DNA of 64,000 bases, from NCBI RefSeq assembly GCF_003339845.1, contig NZ_PPTR01000003.1, forward strand, positions 1 through 64,000, in the 5' to 3' direction. This document shows, piece by piece, positions 41,548-50,470 of the stretch (positions within the stretch are counted from its first letter, which is position 1; each line of letters starts with the position of its first letter). The notes under the pieces were generated by a model. That model was not told the DNA's origin, made no database searches, and worked only from the letters and a program-made list of their open reading frames with translations. The translations under genes and the position numbers were made by a program. The DNA comes from Gordonibacter sp. 28C (GTDB taxonomy: Bacteria > Actinomycetota > Coriobacteriia > Coriobacteriales > Eggerthellaceae).

Positions 41548-42516
41548 CTAGTTGGCGGAATACGCGCCGAATCCGGAGGGGTAGTCGCCGTGGTCGTGGC
41601 CGCAGCCGTCGTCGAACCCCTCGTCGAAGCCGTACTCGTCGTCGTCTTCCTGGGAGGCGTACGCCTGCTCGGCGCGCGTCCAGTCCAGGCCGTTCTCGGC
41701 GCAGGCCGCCTCCTCGCCGTACACCAGGGCCAGCGCGGAGGGCGCCTTGTCGGCGCCGCCGATCACGGCCAGCAGCTCCAGCAGATGCAGGCACGCCTCG
41801 GCTTGCGGCAGGATGAGGTCCACGTCGTCGGCCGCCATGAGCGCGGCCGAGAGCTCCGCCATGAGCATCTCCACCGTGTACGCGCCGTCGAAGCGCCCTT
41901 CGTTCACGGCCGTCAGCACCTGCTCGGCCTCGGGCGTCACGGCGCCCGCGCGACCGAACGACGAGCCGAACGCGTTCCCCGAGCGCTGAATGGCGCGGTA
42001 AAGCGCGTCCGCCTCGATGGCCGACATGATCTGCGCGGCGGTCTGAAGCGTGTAGGCCGCGCGCGCCAGCTGGGCCGAGCCCGACCCGCCCGTTTCCTGC
42101 ACGGCGCCCACGAGCGCCTCGAGCACGGGGCGCGCCGCCGCGACGTCGTCCTCCTCGCCGCCCGCGAGGCACATGAGGTTCTCGCGGCCGAGCGCGTCGG
42201 GCGAGACCGGGTCGGCCACCACGAGCGGAGCCTCGACGGCCGCCAGGTCGCTCACGATGGCCACGGCGTTCAGCTCGCGTGCGAAGCTGGGCGTGGAGGC
42301 CGAGAGGTCCACGAGCACCGTGTTCGGCCGGGCCGCCTGCACCACGCCGTCCTCGTCGAAGTACGCGTCCTCGAGCGCGGTCTGCGACGTGCAGTACGTC
42401 ACGACGACCGCAGCGCTCGCCACGTCGTCCGTGCGCGTGTAGCCCGCCTCGCCCAGACGCTCCCGAACCATCGCGCCTACGGCGTCGTTTCCGATGTATG
42501 CATACCGCTTGTCCAT
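41548..42516 (-). CDS. NAD(P)-binding protein of the 3-hydroxyisobutyrate dehydrogenase type
   Basis: A 322-residue protein. The N-terminal Rossmann segment is AYIGNDAVGAMVRERL (about 6-21), followed by the family pattern VLVDLSASTPSFA near residue 88, resembling beta-hydroxyacid dehydrogenases. The middle is helical (QLARAAYTLQTAAQIMSAIEADALYRAIQ), where the catalytic lysine would be expected but is not evident. The last ~25 residues are Asp/Glu/Gly/His-rich. AAAGGGG lies 8 bases before the ATG at 42516. Substrate is unknown and catalytic function is doubtful. Confidence 0.7.
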   Translation of the reverse strand: MDKRYAYIGNDAVGAMVRERLGEAGYTRTDDVASAAVVVTYCTSQTALEDAYFDEDGVVQAARPNTVLVDLSASTPSFARELNAVAIVSDLAAVEAPLVVADPVSPDALGRENLMCLAGGEEDDVAAARPVLEALVGAVQETGGSGSAQLARAAYTLQTAAQIMSAIEADALYRAIQRSGNAFGSSFGRAGAVTPEAEQVLTAVNEGRFDGAYTVEMLMAELSAALMAADDVDLILPQAEACLHLLELLAVIGGADKAPSALALVYGEEAACAENGLDWTRAEQAYASQEDDDEYGFDEGFDDGCGHDHGDYPSGFGAYSAN

Positions 42517-42577
42517 GAACACAGCCCCTTTCCGGGCGCTCGTAATCGTATCGTTGCGTCGTCTGCGCCGTGCGGCG

Positions 42578-43504
42578 CTATCCCTGCTTGACCTTCCGGG
42601 CTATGCGATCGGCCACGGACATGTCCTCGCGCTTGTCGTTGCCCCAGAACACCAGGGCTATCATGCCGGGCCCCACGTGCGAGCCTATCACAGGGCCCAC
42701 GCTGCTCTCAAGGAACAGGATGGAATCGTCTATCTTCTCCAGCGCCTCCTTCAGGCGCTCGGCGTCCTTCGGGCAGTCGGCGGTGGCCACCACCACGCAC
42801 TGGCCGGGGTGGGTTTCCGCCACGCGCTTCTGGTAGTACTCGGCCAGCTGCTTCACGCCCTTCTTGCGGCCGCGCGCCACGCCGGCCAGCGACAGCTTGC
42901 CGTCCAGCCCGATGGTGAGCATGGGCTTCACGTCCAGTTTCGAGCCCGCGTACGCCACCGAACCGGGGATGCGGCCACCGCGCCGCAGCGACTCCAGATC
43001 CTCCACCATGAACTCGGCGTCCACGAAAAAACGCGCCTCCTCGGCCCATTGCGCCAGCTCCCGGGCCGAAAGGCCCTTGTCGCGCTGGCGCAGCGCCTCG
43101 TACACCAGCAACCCCTCGGCCACCGACGCCAAACGCGTGTCCACCAGGTACAGCTCCGCGTCGGGATGCTCGGCCATGATCTGGTCGCGCACGAGCAAGG
43201 CCGCGTCGAAGCTGCCCGACAGCCCGCTGGAAAAGCTCAGGTACACGGTGGGCACGCCGCTTTCCACGGCGCGCTCGAAGGCCGCGCGGAACACCGGCAC
43301 GGGAACCTGCGCCGTCGTAGGCTCCTCGCCGTCTCGCATGGCCTGGTAGAAGTCGTGGGCCGACGTCGCCCGGTAGAGGTCGTCGGCGTGCTCCCCGTCG
43401 CTCATGACGTAGGGGAACTCGATGAGCTCCACCCCGTCGCGGTCCACCACCTCGAACGGCAGGTCGCAGCACGAGTCGATGATGAGGTTGCAGGAATGGG
43501 ACAT
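42578..43504 (-). CDS. DegV family fatty-acid-binding protein (first of two)
   Basis: A 308-residue DegV protein. It shows the N-terminal IIDSCCDLPFEVV, the segment TTAQVPVPVFRAAFERAVESG, then YLSFSSGLSGSFDAALLVRD (fatty acid carboxylate contact) and the C-terminal GPVIGSHVGPGMIALVFWG. DegV/FakB proteins bind fatty acids and pass them to FakA kinase for phospholipid synthesis. No FakA gene is in the window. AAGGAG is somewhat far (11 bases) from the ATG. Next to a paralogue. Confidence 0.92.
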   Translation of the reverse strand: MSHSCNLIIDSCCDLPFEVVDRDGVELIEFPYVMSDGEHADDLYRATSAHDFYQAMRDGEEPTTAQVPVPVFRAAFERAVESGVPTVYLSFSSGLSGSFDAALLVRDQIMAEHPDAELYLVDTRLASVAEGLLVYEALRQRDKGLSARELAQWAEEARFFVDAEFMVEDLESLRRGGRIPGSVAYAGSKLDVKPMLTIGLDGKLSLAGVARGRKKGVKQLAEYYQKRVAETHPGQCVVVATADCPKDAERLKEALEKIDDSILFLESSVGPVIGSHVGPGMIALVFWGNDKREDMSVADRIARKVKQG

Positions 43505-43552
43505 GGGGTCGTCAGTCTCCTTCGGGGGTTTGAGGCAGGTCTGTCGGCGCGC

Positions 43553-44455
43553 TCACGACGTGCACAGGCGCGAGCGCGCCGGCTTCGTGAGCTTGCCGGC
43601 CAAGGCGCTGGCGCACTCGTAGGCGATGCCCACGGCCGGACCCACGTGCAGGCCGATCACGGGGCTCACGGGAAGCACCTGCACGGTGCGCCCGACCAGC
43701 GGCTCCACCACGTCGCGAGCCCACTGCACGGCGGGCGTCTTGTCGCCTATGTAGTGCACGACCATGTTCTTCAAGCCGTGCTGCTCAACGTCGTCCCTGA
43801 ACGTCGCCACGATCTTCTCCAGCGCCTTTTTGCGCGTGCGCACCTTCGCGAACGTGGTGGCCTCCCCATCGGCCACGGTGAGCACGGGCGACAGCTGTAT
43901 GAGGTTGCCCAGAAGCGCCGCGGCGCCCCCGATGCGGCCGCCCTTCTGCAAAAACGTGAGCGTCTCGGGCGTGAACAGGAAGCGAGTGGACTCGACGCCC
44001 TTGAGCGCGGCGCGCGTGCAGCCTTCCAGATCCTTGCCGGCGTCGCGCGCGGAGACGGCGTCGAACACCGGCCATGCCTCGTCGTAGCCGCACGAGCTGG
44101 AATCGACCAGCGCGTAGGAGAAGCCGATGTTGCGGGCCTTCACGGCGCGGGCGGCGCGCACCGCGCCCTCGTAGGCGCCCGAGAGCCCTGTGGAGATGAA
44201 GATGCCCAGCACCTCGTCGCCGGCCTGGGCCGCCTCCTCGAACACCGCCTCGAGCGCAAGCTGCGAGGGCTGGCTCGACGTGGGGATGTCGTCGACCATG
44301 TCGTAGATGTCCGCGTAGAACGCGTCCAAGTCGATGTCGGCGTCGGCAAGCTCCCGCCCGTCGCGGTTCACGTACAGCGTTACGATGTCGATGCCGGCCT
44401 CTCGCGCCACGTCGGCGGGGATGGAGGCTACCGAATCGGTGAGTATCTTGATCAT
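43553..44455 (-). CDS. DegV family fatty-acid-binding protein (second of two)
   Basis: A 300-residue paralogue of the neighbouring DegV protein. It has TDSVASIPADVAREAGIDIVTLYV at the start, TSSQPSQLALEAVFEEAAQAGD, then GIFISTGLSGAYEGAVRAAR and the C-terminal PVIGLHVGPAVGIAYECA. The two copies probably differ in acyl-chain preference, as FakB1/FakB2 do. The last ~20 residues differ from the paralogue. Same strand, 48 bases between the genes. Confidence 0.92.
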   Translation of the reverse strand: MIKILTDSVASIPADVAREAGIDIVTLYVNRDGRELADADIDLDAFYADIYDMVDDIPTSSQPSQLALEAVFEEAAQAGDEVLGIFISTGLSGAYEGAVRAARAVKARNIGFSYALVDSSSCGYDEAWPVFDAVSARDAGKDLEGCTRAALKGVESTRFLFTPETLTFLQKGGRIGGAAALLGNLIQLSPVLTVADGEATTFAKVRTRKKALEKIVATFRDDVEQHGLKNMVVHYIGDKTPAVQWARDVVEPLVGRTVQVLPVSPVIGLHVGPAVGIAYECASALAGKLTKPARSRLCTS

Positions 44456-44512
44456 GGCACCTTACCTTGGGCTTGGGCGCAGGGAGCGCAAGCTTATCGT
44501 ATCCACACTAAA

Positions 44513-45973
44513 CTACGCGATGCCGCGCATGCGGGCAACCAATTCGCGGCGGCGCTCAAAAAGACCATATTCGAGGCCGACGGGATAGGTGTGCGGGTTC
44601 AGCATGCGCTTCTGGCTCTCGTCGAGCAGGGCGAGGCCCGCCCGCGCCCGCCCGCGCGCGGCCAGCGCGTCTCGCTCGGACGCGTCGAGCACCACGCCCC
44701 CGTCGCGCGCGAGCGGCTTCAGCAGCGTCTCGGAGCACAGCCCGGCGAGGTTCTTCTGCCGCAGGTCGTCGGAAGGATCCACGATGACCTCGCGTTGCCC
44801 GTCGCCCGGCGCGTTCACGTCGAACACCATGTCGCCGGCCAGAAGCCCGCTGTCGCAGTAGAAGTAGCGCCGCACGTCCAGCACGCCGGGCGTGGTGAGC
44901 TTGCCCACGGACTCGGATATCTTCAAACGGTCGGTCCACGATTCCTCGCCCGGCTCGCGCGTGGCCGACAGCTTGTACACGCCGCCCAGCGTGGGCTGGT
45001 CGTAGGCGCAGGCCAGCTTCGTGCCCACGCCCCACGACATCACCTGCGCCCCTTCGTCGCGAATGGACTGGATGGTGAACTCGTCCAGGTCGTTGGACAG
45101 CACGATGCCGCAATCGGAAAGCCCGGCCTCGTCCAGCATGCCGCGCGCCATCTTGGCAAGCCATGCCAGATCGCCCGAGTCGATGCGGATGCCCGCCAAA
45201 CGCTCGCCGCGCTCGCGCATCTCGAGCCCCACCGTGATGGCGTTTTTCACGCCCTGCGCCACGTCGTAAGTGTCCACGAGCAGGACGCAGTTCTTCGGGA
45301 ACGCCTCGGCGTAGGCGCGGAAGGCGGAAAGCTCGTCGGGGAACGACATGACCCACGAGTGCGCGTGCGTGCCCGACACGGGGATGCCGAACAGCTTGCC
45401 CGCCAGCACGTTGGAGGTGGAGGCGCAGCCGCCCACGACGGCCGCGCGGCTCGCCCAGATGCCTCCCGCCGCCCCCTGGGCGCGGCGCAGGCCGAACTCC
45501 GCCACGGGAGCCTGGGCCGCCTGGCACACGCGCGCGGCCTTCGTGGCGATGAGCGTTTCGAAGTTCACGCAATTCAGAAGGGCCGTCTCGATGAGCTGGC
45601 AGTCCATGATGGGGCCCGTTACGCGCACGAGCGGCTCGTGCGGGAACACCACGGTGCCCTCGGGCACGGCGTCGATGTCCACGGACAGGCGGTAGTCGGC
45701 CAGGAAGTCCAAAAACGCCGGCTTGAACAGCTTGCCGCCCCCCGGCGCGTCGAGCGAGGCCAGGTAGGCGCGATCCTCGTCCGAGAACGCGAACCCGTCC
45801 ACGAGCTCGGCCAGCTGCGCCGTGCCGCACGCCACCGCGTACCCGCCCTTGAACGGGTAGTCGCGGAAGTACATGTGGAAGCACGCCTGCGTGGCGCCCT
45901 TCCCGCTTTCCCAGTAGCCCTGCGCCATGGTTATCTGGTACAAGTCCGTGAGCAGCGCGTAATCAATGTTCAT
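44513..45973 (-). CDS. pncB: Nicotinate phosphoribosyltransferase
   Basis: Forms nicotinate mononucleotide from nicotinate, PRPP and ATP in NAD salvage. The protein has 486 residues, usual for this class. Signatures include ALLTDLYQITMAQGYW at the N-terminus, EFGLRRAQG around 170 and IRIDSGDLAWLAKMAR near 295. The histidine phosphorylated in the family is near HAHSWVMSFPDE (about 225). The ATG at 45973 has GGAGG upstream. Between the DegV genes and a repeat element. Confidence 0.95.
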   Translation of the reverse strand: MNIDYALLTDLYQITMAQGYWESGKGATQACFHMYFRDYPFKGGYAVACGTAQLAELVDGFAFSDEDRAYLASLDAPGGGKLFKPAFLDFLADYRLSVDIDAVPEGTVVFPHEPLVRVTGPIMDCQLIETALLNCVNFETLIATKAARVCQAAQAPVAEFGLRRAQGAAGGIWASRAAVVGGCASTSNVLAGKLFGIPVSGTHAHSWVMSFPDELSAFRAYAEAFPKNCVLLVDTYDVAQGVKNAITVGLEMRERGERLAGIRIDSGDLAWLAKMARGMLDEAGLSDCGIVLSNDLDEFTIQSIRDEGAQVMSWGVGTKLACAYDQPTLGGVYKLSATREPGEESWTDRLKISESVGKLTTPGVLDVRRYFYCDSGLLAGDMVFDVNAPGDGQREVIVDPSDDLRQKNLAGLCSETLLKPLARDGGVVLDASERDALAARGRARAGLALLDESQKRMLNPHTYPVGLEYGLFERRRELVARMRGIA

Positions 45974-46096
45974 GCGTCCTCCCTCTGTCTCGAGCCGCAC
46001 CACGGGGCGACCGCAGCACCGTTGTCATCCCAAGCGGAGCGACCGCAGCCGCCCCGCTTTGCCACCCCGCGCGGAGCGAGCGCGGCAGCCCCATCT

Positions 46097-46225
46097 GTCA
46101 TCCTGAGCGGAGCGACCGCAGGGAGCGCAGTCGAAGGATCCCGTGCGGCGCCAGCCGTGGCGCTTCCCGCTGTCGCCGCACGGGATCCTTCGACTCCGGC
46201 GCTGCGCGCCTCCGCTCAGGATGAC
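46097..46225. repeat. Dispersed palindromic repeat (GGATCCTTCGA/CTCAGGATGAC family), copy 1
   Basis: A 129-base near-palindrome. GTCATCCTGAGCGG (46097-46110) pairs with CCGCTCAGGATGAC (46212-46225), and GAAGGATCCCGTGCGGCG pairs with its complement further in. It lies between pncB and the PSP1 gene; partial repeats of the outer arm occur at 46026-46080. Related copies: 50492-50656 and 63074-63189. Confidence 0.85.
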
Positions 46226-46275
46226 AACCTGCCGCTTCGCGCCTCCGCCCAGGGCAACGACGGACGCGCAGATCG

Positions 46276-47781
46276 TCAGCCCTCGCCGCCCGGGTTCTGC
46301 GGACCGCCCGCCTTGTGGCTGCGACGGCGGGCGCGGCGATGGCCGCCGTCGCCCGTCGGCGCGGCGCCGCCGGCTTTGCCGCTGCCGTTCTGCGCGGGGG
46401 CCCCGCCGCCCTGCTGGCGCAGGCCGGACGACTTCTGGCCGGGACGCGGCCCGGATTTCGCCTGGCCCTGGCCGCCCTTCGCACCCTGCTTCTTGCCGCC
46501 CTGGGCGGCGTTGCGGCCGCCGTTCTGGCCTCCCTGGCCCTTCTTGCCGCCGGCCTGGCCGCCCCTCTTCTGGCCGCCCTGCTTCTTGCCGCCGTTCGAG
46601 GACGCGTCGCCGCCCTGCTTCGGCTTGCGTTTCGAGGATCCCTCCTCCACCGCGGCGGGCTGGGCCGTGCCGTCGGCCGACACCTTCGTCGAGCGGCGCC
46701 TGCGCGGCTTGCGCGACTCGCCGCCGCTCGCCTGCGCCCCCGAGCCGGACCCGGAGCCCGCGCCGGAGCCCTTCCCGGAGCCGTTGCGGCCCTTCGAGCC
46801 CCCCTTGCCGCCCGAGCCCGTGCGCCGCACGGCCGTGGGGTCGGCCAGCTTGTCCGCGCCCGTGAGCTGCGTGGTGGCGAAGATGGAGCTTTCGCCCGCC
46901 ACGCCTATCACGGCCTGCGTCGTGGCCTCGTCCCACGCCTCCTCGCCCACGCGGTTCGGACGGTTCGCGCCCTCCTCGGGGGGGTCGAAGTCCGCCAGCG
47001 GCACCTTCACGGGCTTCTCGCCGTCGACCTTGAGCGACACCACCTCGCGCGGCACGTCCAAATCCACGACCTTCGCCATGCCCGCCGGCGTCTCCACCTG
47101 GGAGTTCTGCTTCGGCGCACGGCTCTTGAAGTCCTTGTAAGCGTCGAACTCGTAGCGCAGGCAGCACATGAGGCGGCCGCACACGCCGGAAATCTTCTGC
47201 GGGTTCAGCGAGAGGTCCTGCTCCTTCGCCATGCGGATGGACACGGGGCAGAACTCGCCGCCCAGGCGCTTGCAGCACAGCTCCTGGCCGCAATGGCCCA
47301 GGCCGCCCACCATGCGGGCCTCGTCGCGCACGCCGATCTGGCGCATGTCGATGCGCACGTGGAAGTGCGCGGCCAATTTGCGCACGAGTTCGCGGAAGTC
47401 CACGCGTTCCTCGGCCTCGAAGTAGAACACGGCCTTGTCGCCGTCGAGCAGGAACTCCACGGACACGGGGTGCATGTCCTCGCTGGCCTCGGCAGCCATC
47501 TGCTTGAACACGGGCAGCGCTTCCTCCGAGCGGCGACACATCTCCTCGGCCCGCTCGGCGTCCTCCTCGCTCGCGAGCCGCTTCACCGGCTTGAGCGCGG
47601 TCTTGAGCTTCTTCACCTGGGCCTCGTCGGCCTCGAACACGTCGTCGGCCATGCGGCCGAACTCCAGGCCGCGCGCCGTGGACACCACGACCGGGTCGTC
47701 CTTCTTCAGTTCCAAGTCGCCCGGATCGAACCAGAGCGTCTTCGGGTTGTAAGCGAGCCTTATGGGCGCTATCCGAACCAT
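46276..47781 (-). CDS. PSP1 domain protein (RicT/YaaT-like) with long basic low-complexity tail
   Basis: A 501-residue protein. The N-terminal ~265 residues are the PSP1 domain, with the conserved cysteine set GLGHCGQELCCKRLGGEFC and ISGVCGRLMCCLRYE (about 150-205). In Bacillus, RicT is part of an Fe-S-bearing complex that promotes RNase Y maturation. The C-terminal ~235 residues are Gly/Lys/Arg/Ser-rich, disordered and possibly RNA-binding. Located immediately after holB and tmk, the usual order. AGAGAGG precedes the ATG at 47781. Confidence 0.9.
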   Translation of the reverse strand: MVRIAPIRLAYNPKTLWFDPGDLELKKDDPVVVSTARGLEFGRMADDVFEADEAQVKKLKTALKPVKRLASEEDAERAEEMCRRSEEALPVFKQMAAEASEDMHPVSVEFLLDGDKAVFYFEAEERVDFRELVRKLAAHFHVRIDMRQIGVRDEARMVGGLGHCGQELCCKRLGGEFCPVSIRMAKEQDLSLNPQKISGVCGRLMCCLRYEFDAYKDFKSRAPKQNSQVETPAGMAKVVDLDVPREVVSLKVDGEKPVKVPLADFDPPEEGANRPNRVGEEAWDEATTQAVIGVAGESSIFATTQLTGADKLADPTAVRRTGSGGKGGSKGRNGSGKGSGAGSGSGSGAQASGGESRKPRRRRSTKVSADGTAQPAAVEEGSSKRKPKQGGDASSNGGKKQGGQKRGGQAGGKKGQGGQNGGRNAAQGGKKQGAKGGQGQAKSGPRPGQKSSGLRQQGGGAPAQNGSGKAGGAAPTGDGGHRRARRRSHKAGGPQNPGGEG

Positions 47782-47795
47782 TAGCCGATACCTCT

Positions 47796-48965
47796 CTATC
47801 TCATGCGCGCGTCCGCCGCGTGCGGGCGGGGGCGGTACAGCGCGTCCTTCGTTTCGAAGAGCAGCGCGTCGATGCACGTTTCAGGGGATACATTATACGA
47901 GATGGCCTCGTCGCAGCGGCGCACGGCCGCCAGCGCGGCGGCCACGCGGGCCTCGTCGGTGGCGCGGGCGGCGTCCTCGATCGCGCCGCGGGCGTCCACG
48001 TTGATCACGAGCTCGGGCGTCTCGGCGCACACGGCCAGCACGTCGCGCAGCCACGAGCGGATGATGGCCGTGAGCTGGCGCAGCGACTCGAAGCTCTTGG
48101 CCGTGAGCTGGCGCTTGTTGCGCGCTTCGATCTGGCGCATGGCCGACTTCGCCAAAAAGTCCGCGTTCTCGGCCAGCTCCTCCTCCTGCGCGGCGCGCAC
48201 GACGTCGAGCGGGGCCTTCGCCAGCACCACGAGCTCGCTCGCCTGCCCCAGCAGGTCCCAGTCGTCGGCGTTGCGCAGAAGCGCCAGGGCCTCCAGCACG
48301 CGGGCGCGGAACGCCAGGCGCTCGTTGGACTTGAGGAACTCGATGCCGCGCGTGATGGAGCCGTCGCACGCCTCGATGGCGATGCGGGCCTTCTCCAGCG
48401 ACGCCCCCGTGTTCTGCGCCAGGATGCCGGCGGCCTCGCTGGCCGGGATGTGGCGGAACGGCACCACCTGGCAGCGCGACACGATGGTGGGAAGCACGCT
48501 CTCGCGCGTGCGGCCCAGCAGGATGAGCACCACGTCGGACGGCGGCTCCTCCAGCGTTTTCAGGAAGGCGTTGGCCGCCTGCACGCCCAGCAGGTCCACG
48601 CGGTCGAGGATGTATATCTTCTTGTCGGCCTGGATGGGCGCGAGCGCCGTGTCGGCCGCGATGTCGCGGATCTGGTCCACCAGATAGCCGCCGGCCCCCT
48701 CGGGCGCGAAGTAGCGCACGTCGGGGTGCTTCTTGCGCATGACGCGGCCGCACGTGTCGCAGGCGCCGCACTGGCCGCCGCGCGGGCCGCGGGGGCCCTT
48801 CGGGCACAGCAGCGCCTGGGCCAGGGCGTAGGCCGCCATCGTCTTGTTCGAGCCGGCCGGCCCCGTGAACAGGTAGGCGTGCGTCACGCGCCCGTTCGCC
48901 ACGCTCGTGCGCAAAAACTCGCGCACCTGCGGCTGGCCGAGTATGTTCTCGAAGGCATCGGCCAT
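47796..48965 (-). CDS. holB: DNA polymerase III delta' subunit
   Basis: A 389-residue clamp-loader subunit. The P-loop is altered (GPAGSNKT, lacking the usual Gly-Lys), as expected for a non-hydrolysing delta' subunit. The zinc module C-x3-C is seen in CGACDTCGR with an upstream cysteine, then the SRC motif region (VSRCQVVPFRHIP) for partner-subunit catalysis. Located between tmk and the PSP1 gene. The gap to tmk is 3 bases. Confidence 0.92.
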   Translation of the reverse strand: MADAFENILGQPQVREFLRTSVANGRVTHAYLFTGPAGSNKTMAAYALAQALLCPKGPRGPRGGQCGACDTCGRVMRKKHPDVRYFAPEGAGGYLVDQIRDIAADTALAPIQADKKIYILDRVDLLGVQAANAFLKTLEEPPSDVVLILLGRTRESVLPTIVSRCQVVPFRHIPASEAAGILAQNTGASLEKARIAIEACDGSITRGIEFLKSNERLAFRARVLEALALLRNADDWDLLGQASELVVLAKAPLDVVRAAQEEELAENADFLAKSAMRQIEARNKRQLTAKSFESLRQLTAIIRSWLRDVLAVCAETPELVINVDARGAIEDAARATDEARVAAALAAVRRCDEAISYNVSPETCIDALLFETKDALYRPRPHAADARMR

Positions 48966-48968
48966 GCC

Positions 48969-49880
48969 CTACTTCCCCCGCCTTCCGCCGTGCGGGCCAT
49001 CCGGCGCGGCCGCGCGGCCGCCGTCCGGCCCCTTCGACGCGTTGCGGGAGCCTCCGGAGCCGTTGCCCCGCGCCCCCCTGCCGCCGCTGCCGCTCCGCGC
49101 CCCCTTCGAAGCGCCGCGGCCCTTGCCGCCGGAAGCGCGGTTGCCGGAACCCGCGCCCTGCGGGCGGGGACGCCGCACGTCGAGCGGGGCGAAAAATTTC
49201 TCGTCGTCCAGAACGTCGGCCATCCACGGGAACAGGTCCGCCAGCTCGCGGAACACGCGGGCCGACGTCTTCGACTTCTTGGAAGCCGACTGCACCACGC
49301 GCACGCGGTCGGCATGGTCGCGGGCAAGGGCGAGGAAGCCCTCGTTCACGCGCGTGTGGAACTCCTCGCCCGCCAGCTCCAGGCGGTCGGCGCCGTTGCG
49401 GTGCGTGGCGCGAGCGAGCCCCGTCTTCGCCGAGCCGCCCGTGACCATGAGGATGGTGCGGTGGGGCACCGTGCCCTGGCAGGCGAAGGCGTTCGCGCGC
49501 TCTACGAAGTCCGCGTCCAGGCCGCGTCCGTGCACCTGGTAGGCCACGGTGGAGTCGGCGAAGCGGTCGCACAGCACCACGGCGCCGCGCTCGAGAGCCG
49601 GCCGGATGACCTCGGCCACGATCTGGGCGCGGGCGGCCTCGTATATGAGCAGCTCGGCCTCGTCGGCCAGGTTCTCGTTCTTCGGATCCAGCACCACGGC
49701 GCGCAGCTCTTCGCCCACGGCGGTGCCGCCGGGCTCGCGCAGGCACACCACCTCGCGGCCGCGCTCGCGCAGCTTCTCTGACAGGAAGCGGATATGCGTC
49801 GTCTTGCCGGCGCCATCGCCGCCCTCGAACGTTATGAAGATGCCGCGGGGGGCATCGCTTTCCGAAAAATGCTGCGTCAC
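48969..49880 (-). CDS. tmk: Thymidylate kinase with Gly/Arg-rich tail
   Basis: Phosphorylates dTMP to dTDP. The P-loop is FEGGDGAGKTTH (about 19-30), the DR motif is CDRFADSTVAYQ (about 105), and the lid region lies around 150. A normal Tmk is about 205-215 residues; this one has 303. The last ~70 residues are Gly/Arg/Ser/Asn-rich and resemble RGG tails. No ATG is available before the P-loop; GTG at 49880 fits, with AAGGA 13 bases upstream, a wide spacing. Confidence 0.9.
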   Translation of the reverse strand: MTQHFSESDAPRGIFITFEGGDGAGKTTHIRFLSEKLRERGREVVCLREPGGTAVGEELRAVVLDPKNENLADEAELLIYEAARAQIVAEVIRPALERGAVVLCDRFADSTVAYQVHGRGLDADFVERANAFACQGTVPHRTILMVTGGSAKTGLARATHRNGADRLELAGEEFHTRVNEGFLALARDHADRVRVVQSASKKSKTSARVFRELADLFPWMADVLDDEKFFAPLDVRRPRPQGAGSGNRASGGKGRGASKGARSGSGGRGARGNGSGGSRNASKGPDGGRAAAPDGPHGGRRGK

Positions 49881-49924
49881 GGTGTCTTTTCGATCCTTAC
49901 AATCAGCGCCGACGGGCGGCGCGC

Positions 49925-50470
49925 TCAGACGAGGTCGTACACGTCGCGCCCGCGAACGTCCACGCCCACGAACACGGGGAAGTCCACCACCTCGATGCGG
50001 CGCAGCGCCTCGGTGCCCAAGTCGTCGTACGCCACCGTTTCCGATGATGCCACGCACTTCGCCAGGTAGGCCGCAGCCCCGCCGCACGCCACGAAATAAA
50101 CGGAACCCGTGGCCGCGCACGCCTCGCGCACCTCGGCGCTGCGCCGGCCCTTCCCCACCGTGGCCGCAATGCCCGCGCGGTGCAGCGCCGGCGCCGCGAA
50201 GTCCATGCGGCTGGCCGTGGTGGGCCCGACCGCGCCGAACGGGCGGCCGGCGGCCGCGGGCGTGGGGCCCGCGTAGAAGATGGTCTGGCCGTCCAAGCCG
50301 TAGGGCAGCTGCCCGCCGGCGGCCTCCAGCTCGGCCATGAGGCGTACGTGGCCCGCGTCGCGCAGCGTGTACAGCGGCCCCGTGAGCAGGCAGGCGTCGC
50401 CGGCCTCCAGGTCGGCCAGCGCGGCGCGGTCGAGGGGCAGGGTCAAACGGACAGGGTCGACGCTAGCCAC
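49925..50470 (-). CDS. Class I fumarate hydratase, beta (C-terminal) subunit
   Basis: A 181-residue protein of the fumarase C-terminal/TtdB family. It shows LTGPLYTLRDAGHVRL (about 30-45), FYAGPTPA and GPTTASRMDFAAP (about 85). With the alpha subunit it interconverts fumarate and malate and needs a [4Fe-4S] cluster. The GTG at 50470 (GAGGGGG 6 bases upstream) overlaps the alpha reading frame by 8 bases. An ATG at 50494 lies inside the dispersed repeat and has no good ribosome site. Confidence 0.9.
   Translation of the reverse strand: MASVDPVRLTLPLDRAALADLEAGDACLLTGPLYTLRDAGHVRLMAELEAAGGQLPYGLDGQTIFYAGPTPAAAGRPFGAVGPTTASRMDFAAPALHRAGIAATVGKGRRSAEVREACAATGSVYFVACGGAAAYLAKCVASSETVAYDDLGTEALRRIEVVDFPVFVGVDVRGRDVYDLV

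Noticed and set aside
42494-47140. Open frame of about 1550 codons on the plus strand
   Set aside because: It crosses five genes on the minus strand (NAD-binding protein, two DegV, pncB, PSP1). Composition artefact of high GC.
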